Assembly (NCBI GenBank): GCA_000469685.2
Contig: LS997567.1
Location: forward strand, 9,571,104-9,635,103
Direction: 5' to 3'
DNA length: 64,000 nucleotides
From: Haemonchus contortus
Lineage: Eukaryota > Nematoda > Chromadorea > Rhabditida > Trichostrongylidae
Of this stretch, positions 36,401-48,400 are shown piece after piece. The notes beneath the pieces were generated by a model, which searched no databases, was not told the DNA's origin, and was given only the letters and a program-made list of their open reading frames with translations. Position 1 is the stretch's first letter. Every line of letters starts with the position of its first letter. The position numbers and the translations under genes are program-made.

Positions 36401-39400
36401 CAACGCCAAGATTGACCCCAGAAGAACGGCTGAAGAGCTTCACATCGGGACTCACGGAGTGGAATGGAATGAGCAGGGTGAAAAGCTGTCCGAGTTTATC
36501 GTGGCGGCCCACACCATCCATGGTAACTCGCAGTTCCAGAAGCCCTCTCATTTAAAATGGACATGGGAGTCACCTGGTGGACAGTTCCATAATGAAGTAG
36601 ACCACATCATCTTCAATCGGAGATTTTGCCTGACCGACGTCGCTGTTGTTCCGAAGTTCCACACGGGATCGGACCATCGTCTCCTCCGCGTTAGATTCTG
36701 CTTCTCAGTGCGTGGGGAGAGAGCTATGAAGTTTCGGAAACGAAGCCCCAAGACCTCCGTAAACTGGGACCACTTCGCTTCCCTTGCGAGTAAATGGGAG
36801 GATTCCGTTATCGACAACATCGACGAAGAATACAAGCGGTTCGTCAAGCATCTTCACGATAGTGCTGCGAAAGCAGAGAGTCTACAAGTAGCCAAGAGAC
36901 GACTCTCTTCGAAGACTCTCGAGCCGATACGCCAGCGTGGAATCGCGCGAGCTACAGGCAATTATCATCAAACGTCCGAACTTGCGAAGCTCTGCAGAGA
37001 AGCGATAAAGGAAGATCTGAAAGAGAGAAGAGCAGCAGTCATGGACGAAGCCGCCGAGGCCGGAAAGAGTATTCGCAAAGCCCGACGGAGCTTCGCCAAT
37101 TACAAAACCAAGATGACCTCCCTTCGTCGTCCTGACGGAACCGTTACTGCATCCCGGAGGGCAATGGAGAAGAACATCTACGACTTCTACTCGGATCTCT
37201 TCGACAGCCACGTCTACCTGCCTACTCACCAACTTAGGCAAGACGAATATATCGCTCCTTCGGTTCTCCCTTCCGAAATACGACATGCCATCACGTCGAT
37301 GAAGAACTGTACAGCAAACGGTCCCGATAGGATCAAACCAGAACATCTGAAGAGTATACCACCAGTCATCATCAAAACTCTGGCTAGGCTCTTCACACGG
37401 TACCTGTCGGAATGCAAAGCGCCCACGTCGTGGAAGACTAGCAAGACTGTGTTGCTGTACAAAAAGGGAGATCCAGACGATATTGGCAACTATCGTCCAA
37501 TCTGCCTGCTGTCCGTAATCTACAAGCTTTTCACTCGTGTCATCCTAAACAGGATTGGCAGAATATTAGATGAAGGACAGCCATGCGAGCAAGCAGGGTT
37601 TCGGAGAGGGTTCAGTACAATCGATCATATCCACACCCTAACAAGGCTCGTTGAAGTATCGCGAGAGTACAAAATGCCGCTATGCCTTACGTTTATCGAC
37701 TTGAAGAAAGCCTTCGACACCGTTTAGACAGAAGCGATAATTGAAGCCCTGGACAACCAGGGTGTTCCTACGCAATATATAAGGATGCTTCGTGAGCTCT
37801 GCGACAGCTTCACGACCAGGATTTCACCATTCTATAAGGAAGTCATTGTCAACGTGAAGAGAGGTGTTCGGCAAGGCGATACTATTTCGCCCAAACTTTT
37901 CAGTGCCGCCCTCGAGAATATCCTGCGTCATTTGGAATGGGAAGACTTGGGAGTGAAGGTCGACGGCTGCTTCTTACATCACCTCCGCTTTGCAGACGAC
38001 ATCGTGCTTATAACACCGAACATCGAGCAGGCGGAACGAATGCTGGCCGAGTTTGATAGTGCTTGTGGAACGAATGCTGGCCGAGTTTGATAGTGCTTGT
38101 TGAGGCTGAACCTAACGAAGACGATGTTCATGAAAAACGGACTAGTACCTGATGCTTCTTTCACGTTAAACGGAACGAATGTCTCCGAATGCTTAGCTAT
38201 GTGTATCTAGGTCGGGAAGTCAACATGATGAACGACCTAGCTCCAGAGCTGTGCAGAAGGAAACGCGCCGCGTGGGGAGCATTTAAGAATATCGAGGGAG
38301 TAGTGAAGAAGACAAGGAACATCCGGCTCCGCGCTCACCTTTTCGACACTGCTGTCCTTCCTGCTTTGGCGTACGCCTCGGAGACCTGGACTCTACGAAA
38401 GCAGGATGAGCATGCTGTCAGCGTTATTCAACGCGTTTTGGAAAGGACGATGCTCGGAATTTCCCTATACACGCAAGTGCAGAAGGGAATCCGGAGTTCC
38501 GAGCTCCGTCACCGAACGAAGATCAGGGATGCCGTTGATTACGCCAAGATATCGAAGATCAGGTGGGCCGGACACGTTATGCGATATAGTGATGGCCGTT
38601 GGACCAGGGCGTTTACTGACTGGATCCCTCGGGACATCAAACGAACTCCAGGAAGGCCGCCAACGAGATGGTCAGACTTCTTCACGAAAGCTCTGAACGA
38701 AAGGAATGTTAAACCTCGTGTCCCTGAAGCGAGAACGATTCACTGGACCACTCTGGCTCGTGACAGGGACGAATGGAGACGTTACTGGCGCCCGCTCGAG
38801 GAAGTCGATGATCAACGGGACGACAGGTGACAGGCGACAGTTTCTGGTTATACCACGCAGGCTCTTTGATGTTGCTCTTAAAGGCACAGTTAACGATAAT
38901 TTCGGGTTATCCGGTTTTTGACGAAAAATGTTAGGTACGGCGTACAGTAGTACAATGGAAGAGCAGAAACGCGAAAAACGATGAATAAAAAGAAATACAA
39001 AGCTTTAAAAAAGAAGAGAAAAAGGGGGGGGGGGGTTGGACGAGTTACACGGCGAAAAAACGGCGGTTGAGGGATTTATTGGGCGGCTAGACGAATGCGA
39101 CGTAATGTCTGCGATTGCACACAACACGCTCAAACAGCTGATTTTGGCTTCTTCGTTAATATTATTTATGCTGATATTAAGCCAGATTATTGTGCCTGAT
39201 CCTTTTGATGACGGCTGAGAATAATTAGTTGGAATAGAATAGTGCAGAATATTAGTCGAATAGTAGGAATACAGGCGAATACTATTACCAGTAAGAGGCG
39301 GTCGATTAGCTTATTGATTTTTCACTAATGTTGCTCCAATGCGAAAAAGGTGAACGGCAATTAGATTATGTAGTCAGCCTAGCGAGGGGCGGAGGCTGAC

Positions 39401-42400
39401 CGTGCTTCACTCTCCGCCCCCTATTGTGCCCTATCCAGAATGTTTTTCGACTTCATTCCGGCACATATGGTATCAGAGAGGGCCCCGAGTTATGCCATGT
39501 GAAAATCTCCGAAACCATTTTTATCGTGAACCGTGCCTTTAAACAAGGAGGAGCTATAGATTATTAACAGTTGTGCACATGCCATCAACATTAATAAATC
39601 ATTCACTTTCTCAGGGTGACCTTATAATTATGAAACAGTGTAAAGACCGGCACTATCTTTAAAAAATTCATAAAAGAGTTAAGGTGAAGGGTGTTGCAAC
39701 CAAAATTCAAATACGGAGAAAATTCTATCTGGGTGCTTTCTCCAGAATCCCAAAAATCGAGGGTGACCTCATAATTATGAACGCACTGTAGCTCTCGCAA
39801 ACGAAGTCCATATTTTTTATGCCGCGACTGCCTTCAAGCATTTCATAACGAATTCTTTATATGCTTTTGGTATTGCTCATATCGTTCAACTTGTTCAAAA
39901 GAACACTTCCAGCGTTTATTCTGATGATTGCTTTGGCTACGGCACAAATGGTGAGTAGCGGTGCTGCTGTGACACCTACACCTGTTAATATTCATGGATT
40001 TGGATCATTGTTTGGTACGGCGGTGTACGCGTTTATGTGCCACCATAGCATTCCGGCTTTGATTACTCCAATGAGGTGAGAATAATTCTGCAATGTTGAG
40101 CCTATTTCTTGGTTTCCCTCTTCATCTACACGTTTCAGATCCAAAACGGGATTATTTTTCAAGCTCTCTGGCATTTATTTACTTGTTTTGGCGTTTTATT
40201 TCACACTTTCTATTACTGGTGCGTTCGCGTTCGCCCATGTGCAGGTTAATTACATCAATAGTTCACCGTTGTTGTTATTTTTCTACTCACTTCGATTAAT
40301 CCATACATTCATAAAAGACACGGTTCGCGATAAAAAAGGCCCCCCAAGGGTAATAGAAAGGGCCCTCTCTCGCCCTAAAACTCGACGGTTAGGGCATAGT
40401 GGAAGCCCCGTTCCCGGCTCGCGCGGCCTTCCCATCTCTCGATCGAAGTCGCGTCAGACGAGTCACACAATCAGCTGATGGCCGAGTGAGGGGGCGATGT
40501 TTTTCTCCCATTCTTTTCCTCTGTTATTCTTCTTGCTCCCTCTGCTTATAAGTGAATGAATTTTTTCTTACCATAGTCAGTTATTTGCACCAGGACCCAC
40601 ACGTACGCAATGGCCCACATTGTATAGCTCGTCCAAACGCCCCACTCTTCTTCATTCTTCTGGTCTCACACTCGTCCAGCCCCCTGTTTTAACGATTTTT
40701 TCGAAGCCTTTTTTCACTTTGTAAAACCGATTCCCGCAGTTCCTCCGCCTTCATCGCGCTATTTTCCATCTTATCTTCCACTTTTCGTTATAATCGGGAT
40801 TACCCAAAATTATCGCAAACTGTGCCTTTGAAAAGTTTAACTATGTGACTTTGAAGAATTTAACCCTTTGACGGCAATGGCACCCACCGATGGGTGCCAC
40901 TATGACTGGCACGTAGGACATTGGGCCCCAATTTTGGGAGCCATTTTACTTTCTTTTTTCTTACCAATTGCTGAATTCAGTAGGCCAGTGAAAGAATTTT
41001 CTCCTGGGACAGTGCCACCCACCGGTGGGTGCCGGTCGCGTGCGAAGGTAGGGGAGCGTAGTCGCATGGGCGCATCACCTCGAAACCGGCATTGTAGTCA
41101 AAGGGTTAAAGGAACTTTGAGCGTGCGGTACAGAAGTGCTCCATGTTTATCCTTACTCACCCTCGAAGTTGCGTCAAGCTTCGCAATGCCTCCGTGTTTT
41201 TGACACATTCGGTTTCGCACAGTGCGTTACACAGGCGATCTACAGTGACAGAAAAATAGACGTGGTCTCATCCTCTCGGATTGTAAGCTTGTTTCCATTC
41301 TGCCAGCATTCTCCAGTTCTGACCATAACTCGTGGCATTAAATTTGGCTCAAAAGTGTCTCTACCTCATGCAATGCCCACACCCGATTTTGCCAATCTTG
41401 ATCAGCGATCCTTAGATTTCGCTTTTTGGCTGTTGACTGTTTGTACACAATCATATCTCCATTGATAGTGTTTATGAGATTTTGCAAAGGTAATTAACTC
41501 CATTCTCGCTCATTCTCGCTCCCTTTGTTTCTTTTAGGCTTGCATTTAATGAAAATGCAAGTTATCCTGCTCATAACGTAAATTTGTTGGCTCAAAAAGT
41601 ACGGCTTTTCTGAATGCTTCCAGATTCTTAACAAATACATGATACAGAAAAGCTTGCTCTAACCTCGACAAGCATGTCGAGACAATCGCTGAGAATTGTG
41701 ACAGGCGACTGTCGGCCAAGGCTGGTTCTATGCATCTTCTTCGCCTAAAAGAAGAGTTCAAAAATCTGCAAGGCTATCCGCGCTTTCGGATTGCTTCGGG
41801 CCTCTTTTTTTCAATGAGGAGAAGCTGAAGCTTCAGGTGGATAGTGATTGTTTGCTTTGCTAGTGTTTTTTCCACGGATAACTCTGAGGATATGTTTCGG
41901 ACTAGCAATCAGTTCGAGATCAAACACAGCCTGGCTCGGAATACCCGTCATCCGCCACGTTCCCAGAATACTCAAAGATCAAGCCGTCCGTGGCTGCTGT
42001 GTGATGGCATCCCCCAGATACTTTTCTGTAGGTATGCTTGCTGAAAGCTGTAACTATATGACTTTGAAAAATTTGAAGGAACTTCTGCGGTACAGAAGTG
42101 CTCCATGTTAATCCTTACTTTTCGTACGTACAAGCTGGAATTGAGAACTTAAGAACCTAATCGGTCTCAGTAGTTCAGTCCATGAAGCTAATAGAATAGT
42201 ATGTAGCGGTGCTGCAATGGTACCTTCACCTATCGATAATGGATATGAATTTGGATAACTTTTGCCACGGTACCCGACCTACCCAGGCACCTAGATAGGC
42301 TGTGGTGTCCTTGCGTCATCTACCCCTACGAGAAACTGAGTGACGGTTACGATTTGTTACGTCTTTCGCTTACGTGAAGGATGCTTGGTGAAAAATGTTA

Positions 42401-45400
42401 AGAATCCTATTGCTCGAAGTTTCAAAGATCATTGTATGGCACGTGAACCGCGCCAGGAAGCCGTGTGTATAAGATTACTTTTCAATTTTACCTTAGTCAT
42501 TTATTTATTTATACCTCCACTGAGTGTACCACAGCTACCAAATAAACTGCCCACTGCATAAAGTGCGATTGTGAAGGGAGAGAGGGCAAAATCACTTGTG
42601 TATACCAATCTCCAGGAGCTGCAGTGATATAGAGTGTTTTCTCGGCGCACGGATATGCCATCTTACCTCGTGGAACCGACTTGTAAGCTACTGGTTGAGT
42701 GGCAGGAAGTGCGCAGTTGAGGGAAATATTTCGCTAATTTAGAAGCATCAAGACAAGCAGACAGCTTTGCCTGTACAATAGTAGCTGTGGCGACGGACTG
42801 TCTGTTCAAGGTCACTTTGAAAGAAGTATAACGAAATAACAAAAAAAAAAACAAATCCAACTGGGCAAATGAAAAAAGAAAAAACAACCCATGGAGATAC
42901 ACCGAAAAGAAGTTAGGCATGTACAAAACGGATTTCTAAGAGTACGACGACACAGATGATCAGTTGAGAGACTTCAGAACGGTTACATGACGTAGGAAAA
43001 AAGGAGAAAAGTACATCCGGTATACCCGCGAATGAGAACATTCAAGGCAAAGAGAAACATTGGAAAAAAGCGCTTCATAAGACATGCTTGCCCTCATATC
43101 GCAACAGATATAGCTGCTACAGATCGCTACCGAAGGGTAGCCCGATCGGTAGCAGCTACATCATTGTTATGATGGCAAACTTATGAATCGATTACCTAAG
43201 CTATAATACCTTTAGGAATCCTTAGTTTGGATTCGAAGAACTTTTCGCGGATACTTTTCTATCTTTCTGTCCGGATGAAGAACGAATTGAATACCTCTTT
43301 ATTCTTCTGCTTTCCAAGGAAAAGTCATCAGAACTAGTACTACTAAGCCTGAAGGCCCAGAACTTACTAGCTTTGAGCTTGATTCTGAATAATACGGAAG
43401 CAGGAAGTTCACTTATACATCTATTCTTTAAACTCATCAAACGAAACACTTTGAACGATCTCCATAACTACGAATTAGTCTGTAATCCGTGCCAGGAAGC
43501 ATACTGGGGAACACTTGTATAAGTTGTTATAAGTAAGGAAAACAGCATACAACACCTTGTATAAGTTTCCTGAACTTTTTAGCTTAGCAATATCCTTCCT
43601 ATGCACCGGGTTCCATACCCGGAAGCAGTATCCAGTATGAGGGAGGGCATGTGCCTTGTTCGAGCGAATCAATATTCTATGGCCGTTAGTCAGCACATTG
43701 CGCAGGATGAGAAAAAAAGTTACAGGAAAAATAAGCTTTGTTCACCACGCTGTCTATGCGAGAACTTGGATCAGGAGTATAAGCAAGTCCAAATCTTTGG
43801 CCGACAAACACCGGACCAGCTTGTGACCTCCAATTTCATAATCCAAAGGAGAACCTACACCGATGTGCATATCGAACACTCCTTGAGGTTATTAGGGAGT
43901 CGCCACAATGTGGCCCACTCAGCCATCTTTTCAACAGCTTTTCAATAGAGCGTTGAAAAGCGGATTAAGCTTGTTTCTTTTTTTCCTTATCATGCGTGAC
44001 ATAGGTCTTAACTTCACCAGCATAAGTTTGTCTTTCAATGTAGCTCGAAGTTTTTATGTAAGCTGGAAGGTCAACAGTGTATGCGAGACAAAAGAGGTGA
44101 CAACACACCACCTTGAGTACCCGCTGTAACAACTATAACGTTGTGATTAATTCTGATCAATTCTTACTGTCATATATCTATCGCTGAGGTAGGACCTGAA
44201 CCCCCCTTAGCAGCTGCCCACTGGTGACAAGATCATGTGTGGAGTTTTGATAGAAGCCTAGAATGACTGACCTTGTTAAGGCTTCAGAAAGATCCGTGAA
44301 TACAATATCCACTGTTTTCCAATTACTTGAGCCAATAGTCCAACCGAAGAAGGTGTCAATGAGATTATGTTGAAGCACCACTTAAGAACCCATGCTGCTC
44401 TCCGGGAACCACATTGAATCTATTAAATCAAGCCGAAATCTCATCCCTAATCAAGGTCTACATGTCGTTGGCAGCAGGTGATCCTTACTATATATAAAGC
44501 GCTCTGTCTGTCTGTCTGTCTGTCTGTTTGTACGGAAATTATATATAACCTAAAGAAACACCTGGAGAAGTCGGGTCAAGTTTGGAATAGGATGAGCACA
44601 GGGTAACTGCAACAGAGCACATGTGAGCCTAGCGGAGCTCCGCCCCCAAGGGGGGGGGCATGCACCGGAATTGGGCGGGGTCATGGGCGAATTCTTCTAA
44701 TTCGGTCTCTTAACATTCCAGACACCGGGAAAAAATGTGCAAAGCTGAGGGATGGGTCAGCAATCAAAATAAAGGAAACTTACCGGCGGTGGGCGGAGCG
44801 TTCTCGCAGTGATTTTTCCGCAGAGATTCATAGCTCGATATAAGGAAGGCGTCGAGGCCAGGAAAGAAATAAAAAGAGTGAGCAAGGCCTTACGCGTGCT
44901 GAGCATGCATAAGTTTAGCGAAACCCCGCCCGCGAGGGGCGGGGCGCGCGTTGAGGTGAAAGCTTCTTTTCAAAAATGAGTGTAACTTCGTTCGGAAAAG
45001 TTATAGAATGCGGAAAAAAGTGGTTAGAGGTAATGGGACAAATGTGGTCAAATCCCGAAAGTTGGCGGGGTTGGCACCAAAGTGGGCGGGGCTTAGATCA
45101 AAAATTTATAACTCTATTCAGAAACGTTCTGGGATGCGGCAAAAAGGGGTCAAGGTGTAAAAGAACAAATGTGGTCAAATCCCGAAAGTGGGCGGAACTG
45201 GCACCAAAGTAGGCGGGGCTCAGATCAAAACTTATAACTCTGTCCAAAAACGTTCTAGAGTGCGGGAAAAAAGTGGTTAGAGGTAATGGAACAAGTGTGG
45301 CCGAGTCTTCGGAGTGGGCGGGGCTGGCACCAAAGGGGGCGGGGCTTAGATAAAATTTCATAACTCTATTCAGAAACGTTCTGGGATGCGGCAAAAAGGT

Positions 45401-48400
45401 GTCAAGGTGTAAAAGAACAAATGTGAGAACAAATGTGGTCAAATCCCGGAAGTGGGCGGGGTTGGCACCAAAGTGGTCTTAGGTCGAAGATTTATAACTC
45501 TATTCAGAAACGTTCTGGGATGCGGGAAAAGGGTGGTAGGAGGAATTGGAACAAATTCAGTTAAGTCCCCGAAGGCGGCGGAGCTGGCACATGGAAGCGG
45601 GGCCAGGACCAAAAATTTATCTCTTTAAAAACTTTCTGGAATGCGGAAAAAATGGTTTGAAGCAGTCAAAAAAAGGGTGGTCAAGTTTACCGTGGGAAGG
45701 GTTTGCACTAGGGTAGACGGAGCTATGATCAACCACTAATAACTGTGCTCAAATATATCGAGCGTGATGCTCTCAGCAGTTCAGCGTTCGAATCTAGAGG
45801 GAACTATCTTATTCTGATTATCCAACATTTCGCTGAATGACTCCATCGTGGATAAGTGGCCGTCGACATATACTGCGCGCGTTAGCGTGCATAGCCAAAC
45901 TGGTAAATTGATAACAAGCCAGAAATCAGATAACAGCCGGCTGCCAAAAGTCTTGGGAATCGCTAAAACTATTGATTCTTCCCAGATAACAGGTACTTTT
46001 CCGAAAAGCAGAAAAGCAAAGAAATGTTAATGTTTCCTGATGGTTTGCTTAATGAGCGAGCACACCTACAGAAAAGTATCTGGGGGATGCCATCATACAG
46101 CAGCCACGGACGGCTTGATCTTTGAGTATTCTGGGAACGTAGCGGATGACGGGTATTCCGAACCAGACTGTGTTTGATCTCGAACTGATTGCTAGTCCGA
46201 AACATATCCTCAGAGTTATCCGTGGAAAAAACACTAGCAAAGCAAACAATCACTATCTATCTAAAGCTTCGGCTTCTCCTCATTGAAAAAAGAGAGGCCG
46301 GAAGCAATCCGAAAGCGTGGATAGCCTTGCAGATTTTTAAACTCTTTTTTGATTAGGCGAAGAAGATGCATAGAACCAGCCTTGGCCGACAGTCGCCTGT
46401 CACAATTCTCAGCGATTGTCTTGACATGCCTGTCGAGGTTAGAGCAAGCTTTTCTTTATCATGTATTTGTAAGGAATCTGGGAGCATCCGGAAAAGCCGT
46501 ATTTTTTGAGCCAACAAATTTACGTTATGAGCAGGATAACTTGCATTTTCAATAAATGCAAGCCTAAAAGAAACAAAGGGAGCGAGAATGGAGTTTATTT
46601 CCTTTGCAAAATCTCATAAACACTATCAATGGAGATATGGTTGTGTACAAACAGTCAACAACACTAAGGATCGCTGATCAAGATTGGCAAAATCGGGAGT
46701 GGGCATTGCATGAGGTAGAGACATTTTTGAGCCAACTTTAAGGCCATGAGTTATGGTCAGAACTGGAGAATGCTGGCAGAATGGAAACAAGCTTACAATC
46801 CGAGAGGATGAGACCACGTCTATTATTCTGTCACTGTAGTTCGCCTGTGTAACGCACTGTGCGAAACCGAATGTGTCAAAAACACGGAGGCATTGCGAAG
46901 CTTGACGCAACTTCGAGGGTGAGTAAGGATAAACATGGAGCACTTCTGTACCGCACGCTCAAAATTCCTCTAAATTCTTCGAAGTCACATAGTTAAACTT
47001 TTCAAAGGCACAGTCCACGATAATTTTGGGTAATCGGGACTATAACGTAAAGTGGAAGATAAGATGCAAAATAGTGCGATAAAGGGGAAGGAACTGCGGG
47101 AATCGGTGTTTGTGAAATGAAAAAAGGCTTCGAAAAATCGTTTAAACGGGGGGCTGAACGAGAATGAGACCAGAAAGATGAAGAAGAGTGGGGCGTCCGG
47201 ACGAGCTATACCATGTGTCTCACTGCGTGCGTGTGGGTCCTGGTGCGGATTAGAGACTATGGTAAGCAAAAATCCATTCGTTCATAAGCATAAGTAAACA
47301 AAAACCCTAGTATCAGCAAAATCACCTTTTTCACCCTCTAGGAGTGGGAAATTAAATAAGGGATTGCGGCAGCGAAAAGAATAACAGAGGAAAAAAGAAC
47401 GGGAGAAAAACATCGCCTCATCATTCGGCGATCAGCTGGTTGTGTGTGGGCCCTAGAGCGAATAGTTGCAATCTGTATCGCCTCGACCATCGTCTAACGT
47501 GACATCGATCGAGGGGCGTAAAGCCAATTACGGCAGCAACAGGGCTTCCACTATGCCCTAAGCGTCGAGATTGTAAGAGCGAGAGGGTTCCTTCCACCAT
47601 GCATGTGGGCGCTGAGTATTCCTAAAGGAAGAACTCAGTAACCTTTCTCATCGTGAACCGTGCCTTTAATTGGTATGTGGCATCGCGCAGAACAAAGATT
47701 CGAAACAAGTTCGATAAGCATCATCAACGAGGTATTAGGTGGGCGGTAAATTGCGACGAGTCTGATAGTGGTCGCAGAGGAGGTATCATTCAAAGGTTCA
47801 ATACAAACCAGATCCGGACCAAGTTCTGAAATAATATCAATTTCTTTAGAGATCAGGAAAGAATTAACCAAACAGCAGATTCCACATGCTCTACTACCTC
47901 TACGGTCATGCTTGTAAACATTGGAATCCAATCCCCTAGTGAATTAGTATCGAGAATTCCAGAACTCACGTCTCGGTTGTTCTTAGAATATCGAGTTTGA
48001 ATCTACCAACGAACATATGCAAGTGATTAATTCTGCTTACAATACTACGGGCATTGAGGAGGAAACACTCAAGGTGACTTTTATCCAGCGAACCATGCAT
48101 CATCAGGCTTTCCCAAGGACCTCCGCGACAATTCTAGAACCCGTCTGAGCTCTCTCTCTCTTGTACACAGCCCATTCGCGAATTGTCTTACCCCTATTGC
48201 GCTCCCTGACGTGCTGTCGAAGTTTATACTCAAGTTTCTTTTCATCAGGGGTTATACTCTTCCTGGCAAAAATATTCGCAAACTATTTGGTTTTAAATTC
48301 CTTGCACTGGCTAGTGCAGTGTGCCAATGAAAACGCCGATGTAAAAGGACTTTCAGCAGTCTGCGATTGAAAGAATCCTTTTCCCCATCCTAGGCCTCAT

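Larger units (their letters stand above)
34158..39790. mobile_element. Tc1-like transposon interrupted by an RTE LINE and a MITE
   Basis: The ends are TACAGTGCATTTCATAATTG and, at the right, TTATGAACGCACTGTA, at a TA site. A second binding-site-like motif (CATAATTATGAAGTCACCC) sits at the inner edge of each arm (34328 and about 39615), the IR/DR layout. The element itself is about 1.54 kb; RTE copy 2 and MITE M copy 2 sit inside its 3' part. The transposase is on the + strand. Confidence 0.87.
40312..42045. repeat. Left arm of a ~1.6-kb inverted duplication
   Basis: Apart from the MITE at 40860, this segment matches the complement of about 46058-47669 over its length, including the same junction between MITE M and the adjacent sequence. 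That argues for one duplication of a composite segment, not independent insertions. A direct repeat of GGTACAGAAGTGCTCCATGT occurs at about 41128 and 42090. The open frames in it are not recognised. Confidence 0.8.

Noticed and set aside
41136..42111. Possible gene in the frames shared by both arms of the inverted duplication
   Set aside because: Frames exist on both strands, lack motifs or consistent splice sites, and are shared only because the segment is duplicated.
44940..45745. Regularly spaced repeats as a possible CRISPR array
   Set aside because: Units of ~128 bp are contiguous tandem repeats with no unique spacers, in a eukaryotic genome; this is a minisatellite.
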